From: Chiridota heheva
Taxonomy: Eukaryota; Echinodermata; Holothuroidea; Apodida; Chiridotidae
NCBI GenBank assembly: GCA_020152595.1
Contig: JAIGNY010001587.1
Location: 3,912,501 to 3,976,500, forward strand
DNA: 64,000 bases
Reading direction: 5' to 3'
Both the position numbers and the translations under genes were made by a program. The notes beneath the pieces were generated by a model. The model was not told where the DNA came from. It searched no databases and saw only the letters and a program-made list of their open reading frames with translations. Below are positions 46,145 through 59,454 of this stretch, in pieces (the stretch's first letter is position 1; each line of letters opens with the position of its first letter).

Positions 46145-46222
46145 ATTTGCATAACTATGAATATTCATGAGAAATTAGTCACATGACTGGAATACTGGCT
46201 CCTGATTGGTCACTACCTGTAT
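46145..46222 (+). promoter_or_regulatory. octamer ATTTGCAT, GATTGGTC and TATA-like group
   Basis: ATTTGCAT (46145-46152), GATTGGTC (46204-46211) and GTATAGG (about 46219) occur in order. Octamer, CCAAT and TATA together resemble a histone H2B-type promoter. No ORF lies directly downstream, so function is doubtful. Confidence 0.35.
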
Positions 46223-46351
46223 AGGCTCCTCTTACTGCTACTGCGGCGTTAGTGCGAGCACGTTGCTTAGCGGCGTGGGGTTGACACTTGCTTCCTCTTG
46301 AGGGGGCTATAGTGGGTTGCGGGGCGAAGCCTTGGTGTGGGTCCTGTGGTC

Positions 46352-49345
46352 AAAAAACGATCATCTATCACTAAGCAAATTATCCCTGGTGATAGATATT
46401 AAAATGATCTTTCACTTGACATACGTGATATACCCCTTGCTCCGTAGCACATGGTGCAATTGGACATTAAATGACCCCACCCCTCAAAACTAGCGATATT
46501 TCCAAATTTTATTCCATAATTCTCAGACTTGCGTATTTTGTTATCCTATTTGTCAAAAAATTGCTTTTGTATCACTAATCGAATTATACCAGGTGATAGA
46601 TATTAAAATTATCTTTTACTTGACATACGTGATATCACTGCTCGCTCCGTAGAATATGATGCAATCGGATGTTGAATGCCACCCTAAAAGAAAAATAGCA
46701 ATAATTCCAAATTTATTCCATAATTCTTGGACTTGCGTATTTGATTATCCTATTTGTCAAAAAATTGCTTTCGTATCACTAATTGAATTATACCAGGTGA
46801 TAGATATCAAAATTATCTTTTACATGACATACGTAATATTATCCCTTGCTTCGTAGAACATGATGCAATCAGATATTGAATGCCCTTCTAAAAAAAAATA
46901 GCGATAATTCCAAATTTAATCCATAATTCTTAGACTTGCGTATTTAATTATCCTATTTGCCAAATAATTGTCTTGTATCACTATTTGAATTATACCGGGA
47001 AATAGGTATTAAAATTATTTTTTTACTTGACTTACGTAATATTACCCCCTGTCCCGTAGCACATGGTGCAATTGGACATTGAATGACCCCCTCTCCCCTA
47101 AAATAGCGATAAACCCAAATTTATTCCATAATTCTTGGACTTGCGTATTAAATTACCCTATTTGTCAACAAATCGATCTTTTATTACAAAGCGAATTATA
47201 CCAGGTGATAAATATTTAAATTATCTTTCACTTGACATACGTGATATTACCCCTTGCTTCGTAGCACATGGTGCAATTGGAGATTAAATGACCCCCTCCC
47301 CCTCCCAACCTAACGATAATTCCAAATTTATTCCATAATTCTTGGACTTGCGTATTTAATTACTCTATTTGCAAACAAATCTTCTTTGATATCACAAAGC
47401 GAATTATACTTGGTAATAGATATTAAAATCATTTTTTTTTTACTTGACATACGTGATATTACCCCTTGTCCCGTAGCACACGGTGCAATCGGACACTAAA
47501 TGACCCCCCCTCCCCCTCCCCTTCCCTAAAATAGCGATAATTCCAAATTCATTCCATAATTCTTGGACTTGCGTATATAAGCACACTATTTGCTAAAAAA
47601 ATCGCCATTGTATCACAAAGCGAATTATAACAAGTGATAGATATTGAAATTATCTTTTATTTGACATACGTTATATTACCTCTTGCCCAGTAGCACAAGG
47701 TACAATCGGACATTGAATTCCACACCCCCCCCCCATCCCGCCCCGAAATAGCGATATTTCCAAATTTATTCCATAATTCTTGCGCTTGCGTATATTGTTA
47801 CCCTATTTGTCAAAAATTCGCTTTTGAATCACTAAGCGGGTTATACCAGGTGATAGATATTAAGATTAGCTTTCACTTGACATACGTGATATTAGCCCCC
47901 GTTCCGTAGCACACGGTGCAATCGGACACTGAATGACCCCCTCCCCTTCCCTAAAATAGCGATAATTCCAAATTCATTCCATAATTCTTGGACTTGCGTA
48001 TTTAAGCACACTATTTGCTAAAAAATCGCCATTGTATCACAAAGCGAATTATAACAAGTGATAGATATTGAAATTATCTTTTATTTGACATACGTGATAT
48101 TACCTCTTGCCCAGTAGCACATGGTACAATCGGACATTGAATTCCACCCCCCGCCCCGAAATAGCGATATTTCCAAATCTATTCCATAATTCTTGCACTT
48201 GCGTATATTGTTACCCTATTTGACAAAAATTCGCTCTTGAATCACTAAGCGGGTTATACCAGGTGATAGATATTAAAATTAGCTTTCACTTGACATATGT
48301 GATACTACCCCCTGTCCCGTAGTACATGGTGCAATCGGACATTGAATGACCCCCTCCTCTAAAATAGCGATAAACCCAAATTTATTCCATAATTCTTGGA
48401 CTTGCGTATTTAATTACCCTATTTGTCAACAAATCGATCTTTTATTACAAAGCGAATTATACCAGGTGATAAATATTTAAATTATCTTTCACTTGACATA
48501 CGTGATATTACCCCTTGCTTCGTAGCACATGGTGCAATTGGAGATTAAATGACCCCCTCCCCCTCCCAACCTAACGATAATTCCAAATTTATTCCATAAT
48601 TCTTGGACTTGCGTATTTAATTACTCTATTTGCAAACAAATCTTCTTTGATATCACAAAGCGAATTATACTTGGTAATAGATATTAAAATATTTTTTTTT
48701 TATTGACATACGTGATATTACCCCTTGTCCCGTAGCACACCGTGCAATCGAACACCAAATGACCCACCCCCCCTCCCCTTCCCTAAAATAGCGGTAATTC
48801 CAAATTCATTCCATAATTCTTGGACTCGCGTATATAAGCACACTATTTGCTAAAAAAATCGCCATTGTATCACAAAGCGAATTATAACAAGTGATAGATA
48901 TTGAAATTATCTTTTATTTGACATACGTGATATTACCTCTTGCCCAGTAGCACATGGTACAATCGGACATTGAATTCCACCCCCCGCCCCGAAATAGCGA
49001 TATTTCCAAATCTATTCCATAATTCTTGCACTTGCGTATATTGTTACCCTATTTGTCAAAAATTCGCTCTTGAATCACTAAGCGGGTTGTACCAGGTGAT
49101 AGATATTAAAATTAGCTTTCACTTGACATGTGTGATACTACCCCTGTCCCGTAGTACATGGTACAATCGGGCATTGAATGCACCCCCCCCCTCCTTCCAA
49201 ACTAGCGATAATTCCAAATTTATTCCATAATTCTTGGACTTGCGTGTTTAATCACGCTATTTGCCAACAAATCGCCATTTTTTTTACAAAGCGAATTATT
49301 GCAGATGATAGATATTAAAGTTATCTTTTATTTGACATACGTGAT
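46352..49345. repeat. satellite array, about 14 monomers of 203-217 bp, higher-order pattern
   Basis: Each monomer contains GTGATAGATATT, TTGACATACGTGATA, CCGTAGCACATGG, a C-rich run and ATAATTCTTGGACTTGCGTA. Later monomers fall into types by the segment after GCGTAT: A (CAACAAATCGATC, at 47140 and 48405), B (CAAACAAATCTTC, 47347 and 48606), C (AAGCACACTATTTG, 47568, 47993, 48829) and D (TTGTTACCCTATTTG, 47786, 48200, 49031). The order is A B C D C D A B C D. Copies of one type are nearly identical, but types differ by about 15-25 percent by eye. Confidence 0.93.
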
Positions 49346-49630
49346 AATTCCAGAAAAAGAAGAAGATTCAGAAGAACCTTCAAAAGAAGATTCAGAAGAA
49401 GAAGATTCAGAAAAAGAAGAAGATTCAGAAAAAGAAGAAGATCTAGAAAAAGAAGATTCAGAAGAAGAAGATTCAGAAGATATATTAGAAGGATATTAAT
49501 AATAATAATAATAACAATAATAATAATATTCATAATAACAACAATAACAACAATAACAAAAAAAGAATATTAATAATAATAATAGTGATAATAATGATAG
49601 TAATAGTAATAATGATTATAATGATAATAC
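49346..49630. repeat. GAAGAAGAT minisatellite followed by AAT/AAC trinucleotide repeats
   Basis: Purine-strand repeats (49350-49495) encode Glu/Asp/Ser runs by chance, then AAT-rich triplets. They abut the satellite at 49345 and recur at 52180-52470. Confidence 0.9.
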
Positions 49631-52600
49631 TTAGAATTGTATCTAAAAATTGTATGTATATAAAAAGAGTGAGTTTATATGATTAATAACATAGTTTGAA
49701 CCATGATACTGTTCAGTAGCTCTTATCTTATTTTTTCTTGTACAGTAGCCACGGAGGTGGTCTCATACTACTGCCTTATTAGCTGCTAAATTTCCGTACA
49801 TAAACGAGGCAAATAAATAAAGCACAACAAAAAAATACCAAAATTAGAAATGCTGAAAAAACACTCTTGTGTTAGTCCTCAGCCACATGTTGCAAAAATA
49901 CAACGTAAATGAAATACAAGTACTATCTTCCCTATCCCAATTTAATCTTAAAACGTTTAAGCTATTAAGCATTATTACTTTGGACTTTCTTTTTGGTGAA
50001 ATATTATACCCTTTTAATATCTGTAACTTATAAAATAGCATTTACTATGCAAAACGTTGATATTTTCATAGAAGAAAAAAACGAATCATTAAACCAAGGT
50101 GAATGTGGTCGCCAGAATAATTTGTTTTTGGAGCACCAGAAGTTGCGAAGCTACAGTTTTCGGCTAGAGGGGGACAAAATCAGGACGCTTGGTATTTTTC
50201 TCACTTTATGAACATTATTTGATATGCGAAAAGAGCAAAAAAAGTCACCGGCACAATTATTAATAAACAAATGTGGATCTTTAAAAAAATAATCCTGAAC
50301 ACCCCTCTAAAGACAACTTATTTTATGCTCGAATTGTATGTATTTAAAAAGGGTGCGATTGGTTGATTTATGGTGCGCCAGTATTTCCCTCTGAAAAACG
50401 AAGATTTTCCAGGGTAACGTATCCCATGTCCCCCTCCACCCCCTCCTCCTTCACCTATAAGCCCAGACACTGTTGCATTTCATAATCAAGTTTGCCAAAA
50501 CGCACACAAAGGCATCGATTCTCGAGTCTAGTGTTTCATCCAGTCAATTTCATATCATTTATCAGTTCATTAAGTTCTTTTTCATGCATCTTTTGATATC
50601 TTCAAATTTATTGGTAGGCCTATGTGCGTTTGCTCCCAAGTCATTCGTTCGCAAGTCAAGTCAATAGTCGTTTGTATGCGAGTCAAGTAAAATCATAGGT
50701 CAAAATCTGACTCAAGTCAGACTCGAATCCAAGTCAGTGACTCGAGGCACTGCAACTCTGGAGAAAGGTTTATGAGTAAACGATTGTATGGACTTGCATA
50801 TTCATATCACGAATCTAACATTTCAGTCGCTTTAATGCAAAATGTTGCTTCAAAACTAATCTATTGAAATAACATTTTCTTATTTCAATTATTCCATCGC
50901 CTTCAACAGAATCAATTATCATTGAAGATTTGAAAATTTAGAACCCAACCACTTCTGAATAAACATGACAGAAACATTTGCAGGACCATTTTCAGAAGTT
51001 AATGCAAGGGTTAATAACATACAGTAGTTAAATTTCCTCACCATTTTGTTTCTCTTAAAAGCTCTTTGATATGAATCTGACCGCTGTCCTAATCCTTTGA
51101 TACTGAGCTACTGTAGTCACTCAAATAAGGCTGTAATACATAGAACAACCACACCTTAGTCTTACGAACAAGACGAGGACACGAAAGGTTTTCCCGCAAT
51201 TTTCGACCTATGAGGTCATGAACTTTTTTATTCGTAATATTTGTTGTATTTTTTGTTGTCTGATTTAATATTTGACAGAAAAAATCATTTGGTGGAAAAC
51301 ATGGTAACCCTGGTTCATATTTGAGCCAGAATCTTGGTCTAGTGGTCTAGAGGCAATCAAAGATATTAAAGTTTCCAAATACCATAAAGTAATGACAATA
51401 TTTCCTCCGTGTGGGTACTACTATGTTCCTCATTTTCGATATTTTAATGCATCCCAGATTGTTTGTAAGCACTGATGCATTCGATTGATGTTACAAGCGA
51501 GATGAGTCTTTTTAACTTAATTTTAAAGTCATTAGATTTGAAAATATATTTGCAAATGTTTAGTGAAAATATGTTAATGAAAATTTAAATTATTTTTGTA
51601 TGTTTAAACAGTTAAAGCGAGCAATATTGGCAAAATGCAAGCATGTAAGAGGTTATTCATCTGCTAATTTTACAATTAAAACGTTTGAGCTTCGCGGCGC
51701 GCCTTTGATCAAAACAAGATTGAAATATTATTTTAAATTCATTCACATAAATTATTTTTATATCGATTTGTGGCAATCACGTCATATATAGCAGGTGGTT
51801 TTCTTTACACTTGAATTGTCATAGAAACCGCTAAAATTGATTTTTCACTTTTTTACGTAAACATGTAAATGATGTAAATCTGGACACTCAATAGATTCTT
51901 ATCCAAGGAGTCAAATATTGTTTTCGATAACATGCTAGGCTTTAACCTTTCGTTTAACTTTTGTTTTTTAAGAAATTCTGAGCTAATCGATATTAAATTA
52001 TTTTTAGATAGTGACAACGACGAGAATGATGATGATGACGATGACGATGACGATAACGATAACGACGACGATGACGATAACGATAACAACGACGATGACG
52101 ACGACGATGATGATGATTATGATGATGAAGATGATGATGATGATGATTATGATGATAATAATATTAATAATAATAATACGATTCAGAAGATTCAGAAGAA
52201 GAAGATTTAGAAGAAGATTCAGAAGAACAAGATTCAGCAGAAGAAGATTTAGAAGAAGATTGGAAGAAGAAGAAGATTTAGAAGAAGAAGATTTAGAAAA
52301 AGAAGAAAAAGAAGATTCAGAAGAAGAAGATTCAGAAGATATATTAGAAGAATATTAGTAATAATGATAATAACAATAATGATAATATTCATAATAACAA
52401 CAACAACAATAACAACAATAACAACAACAACAACAACAATAATGATAATAATTATACTAATAATCATAATAATGATAGTACGAACTGTATCTAAAAATTG
52501 TATGTATATAAAAAGAGTTAGTTTATATGATTAAGAACATAGTTTGAACCATGATACTGTTCAGTAGCTCTTATCTTATTTTTTCTTGTACAGTAGCCAC

Positions 52601-55590
52601 GGAGGTGGTCCCATACTACTGCCTTATTAGCTGCTAAATTTCCGTACATAAACGAGGCAAATAAATATAGCACAACAAAAAACATACCAAAAATGGAAAT
52701 GCTGAAAAAACACTCTTGTGTTAGTCCTTAGCCACATGTTGCAAAAATACAATGTAAATAAAATAGAAGTACTATCTTCCCTATCCCAATTTACTCTTAA
52801 AACGTTTAAGCTATTCAGCATTATTACTTTGGACTTTCTTTTTGGTAAAATATTATACCCTTTTAATATCTGTAACTTATAAAACAGCATTTACTATGCA
52901 AAACGTTGATATTTTCATAGAAGAAAAAAACGAATTATTAAACCAAGGTGAATGTCGTCGCCAGAATAATTTGTTTTTGGAGCACCAGAAGTTGCGAAGC
53001 TACAGTTTTAGGCTAGAGGGGGACAAATTCAGGACGCTTGATATTTTTCTTACTTTATGAACATTATTCGATATGCGAAAAGAGCAAAAAAAGTCACCGG
53101 CACAATTATCAATAAATAAATGTGGATCTTTAAAAAAGTAATCCTGAACACCCCTCTAAAGACAACTTACTTTATGCTCGAATTGTATGTATTTAAAAAG
53201 GGCGCGAGTGGTTGATTTATGGTGCGCCAGTATTTTCCTCTGGGAAACGAAGAATTTCTAGAATAACGTATTCCATGCCCCCCCCCCCTCCCCCTCCCCC
53301 TCTCCCCTCTTCACCTATAAGTCTTAGAAACTGTTGCGTTTTATAATCAAGTTTGCCAAAACGCACACAAAGGCATCGATTCTCGGGTCTAGGGCTTCAT
53401 CCAGTCAATTTCATATCATTCATCAGTTCATTAAGTTCTTTTTCATGCATTTCTTGATATTTTCAAATTTCTTGTTAGGCCCATGTGCGTTTGCTCCCAA
53501 GTCATTTGTTCGCAAGTCAAGTCACCAGTCGTTTGTTTGCAAGTCAAGTAAAATCATAGGTAAAAAAGTGACTCAAGTCAGATTTGAATCCAAGTCAATG
53601 ACTCGAGGCACTGCAACTCTGGAGGAAGGTTTATGAGTAAACGAGTGTATGGACTTGCATATTGATATCACGCATCTAACGTTTTAGTCGCTTGAATGCA
53701 AAATGTTGCTTCAAAACTAATCTATTGAAATAACATTTTCTTATTCCAATTATTCCATCGCCTTCAACAGAATCAATTATCATTGAAGATTTGAAAATTT
53801 AAAACCCAACCACTTCTAAATAAACATGACAGAAACATTTGCAGGACCATTTTCAGAAGTTAATGCAAGGGTTAATAACATACAGTAGTTAAATTTCCTC
53901 ACCATTTTGTTTCTCTTAAAAGCTCTTTGATATGAATCTGACCGCTGTCCTAATCCTTTGATACTGAGCTACTGTAGTCACTCATATTAGGCTGTAATAC
54001 ATAGAACAACCGCACGTTAGTCTTACGAGCAAGACGAAGACACAAAAGGTTTTCCCGAAGATTTTCCAGGGTAACGTATCCCATGTCCCCCCTTTACCTA
54101 TAAGCCCAGACACTGTTGCAATTTCATAATCAAGTTTGCCAAAACGCACACAAAGGCATCGATTCCCGGGTGTAGTGTTTCATCCAGTCAATTTCATATC
54201 ATTCATCAGTTCATTAAGTTCTTTTTCATGCATCTTTTGATATCTTCAAATTTATTGGTAGGCCTATGTGCGTTTGCTCCCAAGTCATTCGTTCGCAAGT
54301 CAAGTCACCAGTCAATTGTATGCAAGTCAAGTAAAATCATAGGTCAAAATCTGACTCAAGTCAGACTCGAATCCAAGTCAGTGACTCGAGGCACTGCAAC
54401 TCTGGAGAAAGGTTTATGAGTAAACGATTGTATGGACTTACATATTCATATCACGAATCTAACATTTCAGTCGCTTTAATGCAAAATGTTGCTTCAAAAC
54501 TAATCCATTGAAATAACATTTTCTGATTCCATTTATTCCATCGCCTTCAACAGAATCAATTATCATTGAAGATTTGAAAATTTAAAACCCAACCACTTCT
54601 GAATAAACATGACAGAAACATTTGCAGGACCATTTTCAGAAGTTAATGCAAGAGTTAATAACATAGTTGAATTTCCTCACCATCTTGTTTCTTTTAAAAG
54701 CTCTTTGATATGAATCTGACTGCTGTCCTAATCCTTTGACACTAAGCTACTGTTGTCACTCAAATTAGGCTGTAATACATAAAACAACCACACGTTAGTC
54801 TTACGAGCAAGACGAAGGCACGAAAGGTTTTCCTGCAATTTTCGACCTATGAGGTCATAAACTGTTTTATTCGTAATATTTTTTGTATTTTTTGTTGTCT
54901 GATTTAATATTTGACAGAAAAAATCATTTGGTAGAAAACATGGTAACCCTGGTTCATATTTGAGCCAGAATCTTGGTCTAGTGGTCTAGAGGCAATCAAA
55001 GATATTGAAGTTTCCAAATACCATGAAGTAATGACAATATTTCCTCCGTGTGGGTACTACTATGTTCCTCATTTTCGATATTTTAATGCATCCCAGATTG
55101 TTTGTAAGCACTGATGCATTCGATTGATGTTACAAGCGAGATGAGTCTTTTCAACTTAATTCCAAAATCATTAGATTTGAAAATATATTTGCAAATGTTT
55201 AGTGAAAGTTTGTTAATGAAAATTTAAATTATTTTCTTTATGTTTAAACAGTTAAAGCGAACAATATTGGCAAAATGCTAGCATCTGAGAGATTATTCAT
55301 CTGCTAATTTTGCAATTAGAATGTTTCAGCTTCGCGGCGCGCCTTTGATCAAAACAAGATTGAAATATTATTTTTAAATGTATTCACATTAATTATTTTT
55401 ATATCGATTTGTGGCGATCACGTCATATATCGCAGGTGGTTTTCTTTACACTTAAATTGTCATAGAAACCGCTGAAATTAATTTGTCAATTGTTTTACGT
55501 AAACAGGTAAATAATGTAAATCTGGACACTAATCGATTTTTATGTAAGGAAGTCAAATCATGTTTTCGATAACATGCTAGGCTTTAACCT
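49630..55590. repeat. segmental tandem duplication, 2 full and 1 partial copies
   Basis: 49630-51190 matches 52490-54050 (offset about 2,855). 50402-51950 matches 54055-55590 (offset about 3,650). A core of about 0.8 kb is therefore present three times (50402, 53250, 54055). It includes CAAGTCA-rich direct repeats near 50640, 53510 and 54290. The junction at about 54050 lies in a TTTTCC stretch. No coding capacity is convincing, and no known transposon family was recognised. Confidence 0.88.
52005..52470. repeat. GAC/GAT, GAAGAT and AAC/AAT triplet arrays
   Basis: Interrupted triplets give long Asp and Glu frames on the plus strand and Ile/Val frames on the minus strand. Partner of the array at 49346. 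Not a gene. Confidence 0.9.
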
Positions 55591-55672
55591 TTCGTTGAAC
55601 GTTGAAATTTTAATCTAGTCGGAAATTAAATTCTTTTTAAATACTTAAACCTGAAATCAGAAATCAGTTTCC

Positions 55673-55776
55673 TATTTAAGGGCAACAACATTCATGGTAG
55701 ACATATAATCAGCGCAACATCACTCTGAGCATCATCAATCTCACATTCTTCATTCATTTACTACAGTGCACAAAAG
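55673..55776 (+). other. candidate first (leader) exon with TATA-like box and GTAAGT donor
   Basis: TATTTAAG at 55673-55680, a leader of about 80 bases without ATG in good context, then AAAAG/GTAAGT with the exon end at 55776. The sequence lies just after the tandem duplication and looks unique. It could be the 5' UTR exon of the gene whose coding exon is at 63213. No transcript evidence is available. Confidence 0.4.
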
Positions 55777-56424
55777 GTAAGTGGTTCTGTCGCTGCACTA
55801 TTGCTATTTTTTTCCGATCTTGTTTATTTACCGTATTTTGTGATTTTTCACAATTCTTTCATTCTTCACAACATGAAAAGTTGTGACATTTTTTACCATC
55901 GTACAGCCAGTGATCTGACATGCCTTGGCCCTCTTTTGTATGAAAGAAAAACAAACCAAATAAAAATATGCAGTTACTAATTCAATATTCTTCCATTCAG
56001 GAGACAAGAAATTTTTATGCCAACGACTTGTGTGTAATGTCTCCTTAACCTGTTAACAACTGTAAATGTATTCTATTAAAAATCAAGTTATTATTTCTGA
56101 TTTAAAATATTTTTGCAATTTTTCTTCAGTTCTTAAAACACAGTTAATGTTATTGACTCTATTGGTGCATCAGTCGTGATCCTAAATTCCTTCTTTTTGA
56201 TTATGATCCTATACTTTTCAAATATGGATCTAAAATTTCCGATTTCTGTCGCCTTAAATATAAAAAATGCCAATAGTCACATTTTGTGGACCCATTCAGC
56301 TTCAATTTAAACAGAATTTTAAGATTAATTTTTTAATTGTTTTTTTAGAAATTGGAATATTGTAAAGTTCAAGTGTGAGAAAAATCAGACGTTTGATCAT
56401 TTAAGGGATTAGAATTTCGCAACT
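55777..56424. other. putative intron start, no gene seen
   Basis: AT-rich unique-looking sequence between the donor site and the L2/CR1 LINE. Nothing further is supported. Confidence 0.4.
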
Positions 56425-58050
56425 TTGCAACCTAATCTTTTTAAGCAGATGATTTTTAGGGGTACAACGAATTATACAATAAATCAAGATAGTGCCAGAC
56501 AACTATTATTAGAGTCAACTAATAACTTTTATTTAATTCCATTCGTGTATATATCCAATAACATATATCCAATACCAACACGATTGCTTAAGGACTGCCT
56601 TGAATCACTTCTCCCTGTGCTTACAACAATGGTGAATTTATGTCTCAGAGATGGTGCAGTACCTAATAGTTGGAAAAATATAACCATTGTCCCTCTGTTA
56701 AAAAAAGTACGATTGTAGTGTTCATTTTCTAACTACAGACCTGTGAGTAATTTGATTAATTGGTCGAGCAGGCGGCAGTTGACCAGATTGTTTCTCACTG
56801 CTCACAACATGCTCCCCTTCCAGATTGTCAGTCTGCTTACAGGAAAACCTACTCCACAGAGACAGCCTTGATGAAAATTCACAGCGATATTATGTTAAAT
56901 ATGGACAAACAACAATGCACACTCTTGTTATTTTTTGGATCTGAGTGCGGCATTTGATACCGTAAACCACAGCACTCTCCTCAACACACTTCACTCTCAG
57001 TTTAGAATTGCTGGTGACATCCAACAATGGCTCATATCCTATCTATCGTCTAGAAAGCAACATGTTTTTGTTAAAGGTGCCAGATCCAAAAACTTTCCGT
57101 TGTACTGTGGCGTACCTCAAGGCAGCTGCTTGGGTCCCAGAATATTCTTGTGTGATGTTTCTCAACTCTTCAGTATTGTGTCAAAGCATATCCCACAAGC
57201 CCATAGCTATGCTGATGATACTCAGCTTCACTGCTTATTCACTGCCGGCTCTATCTCAGAAAAAGAAGCAGTCGGGGCAATGCAATATCTTATTGCTGAA
57301 AGAAGGTCTTGGATGGTCAAGAATAATCTCATGATCAATGATTCCAAGACTGAATTTCTTCTAATTAGCACTCGTCAGCAATTAGCTAAAGCTGGAGTCT
57401 AATCCATCAAAGTTGGTGATGCTGAAATAAAACCACCTGTTAGTGTAAAAAAATTGGGTGTTTATTTAGACAATCACATGTCTATGAATATTCATATTGG
57501 GAAAGTTTGTTTCAAAGCTTATCACGGTCTTTAAAACATTCGTCAGATTGCCAAATATCTTAATGTAGATTCCATGAAAACACTTAATAATGCTTTTGTT
57601 ATAAGTCACATTTATTATTGTAATTTACTTCTCGATGGACTACCTGATTATCAACTTTACAGAATTCAAAGAATACTTAATGGTTCTGCTCGGTTGATTT
57701 TCAGACTACCAAAATTTGTTCACATTAATGCTGTTTTGAAGTCCCTTCACTGGTTACCAGTCAAACAAAGACTTGATTATAAAATTATTTTACAAGTTTT
57801 CAAGTGCATTAAAGGCCTTGCTCCAAATTATTTATGTGAAATGGTAGTTGAAAAACCATCCCGCTATGACTTTTGTTTCAAGTCCTTATTTGTTCCCCGT
57901 ATTAAGCATAAAACTCTTGGCAAAAGGGCCATTGCTTATAAAGGTCCTTTGTTGTAAAATTCACTCCCAAGTGAACTCAAATGTATTGATAATGTATCCC
58001 TCATCTCCTTTAAAACTAAGCTTAAAATTTTTTGTTTAAAAAGACATTAA
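56425..58050 (+). pseudogene. reverse transcriptase of the L2/CR1 LINE
   Basis: Pieces: VPNSWKNITIVPLLKK, NYRPVSNL, DLSAAFDTVNHSTLL, GVPQGSCLGPRIF, SYADDTQLHC (57208-57219), KKLGVYLDNH, LHWLPVKQRLDYKI and GKRAIAYKGPLL. At least five stops or shifts (56716, 56760, 56940, 57400, 57531, 57955). Confidence 0.85.
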
Positions 58051-58217
58051 TCTAATGTGCAGCTTGATACATTGTATTTCTATTTATGTTGTCATTTCTG
58101 TATTCTTATTTTTGTTTTCGTATCTAATTTCCGTGTATGTTAAGCGCTTTTAAATGTTTTTACAAAATTAGCGCTATATGATTTGATGCATTATTATTAT
58201 TATCATTATTATTACTA

Positions 58218-58260
<43 letters not shown>

Positions 58261-58272
58261 CATTATTATTAT
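56425..58272 (+). mobile_element. L2/CR1-group LINE, 5' truncated, with (ATT)n tail
   Basis: RT pieces in several frames are followed by a 3' UTR ending AGCGCTATATGATT and ATT repeats (58190-58272), the classical L2/CR1 end. The 5' part with the endonuclease is absent. It lies in the putative intron. Confidence 0.85.
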
Positions 58273-59449
<1,177 letters not shown>

Positions 59450-59454
59450 CAAAG

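Larger units (their letters stand above)
46051..46351. other. spacer between the right arm and the satellite
   Basis: It contains a repeated TCGACC-CTACAAG motif, an 11-pair hairpin (46108-46133) and an octamer/CCAAT/TATA-like group (46145-46222). No ORF is supported. Confidence 0.5.

Noticed and set aside
46352-49345. CRISPR-like array
   Set aside because: Repeat unit is about 210 bp without distinct spacers; it is a eukaryotic satellite.
51932-52358. Asp-rich and Met/Thr-rich frames
   Set aside because: Produced by GAT/GAC triplet arrays; no flanking coding signal.
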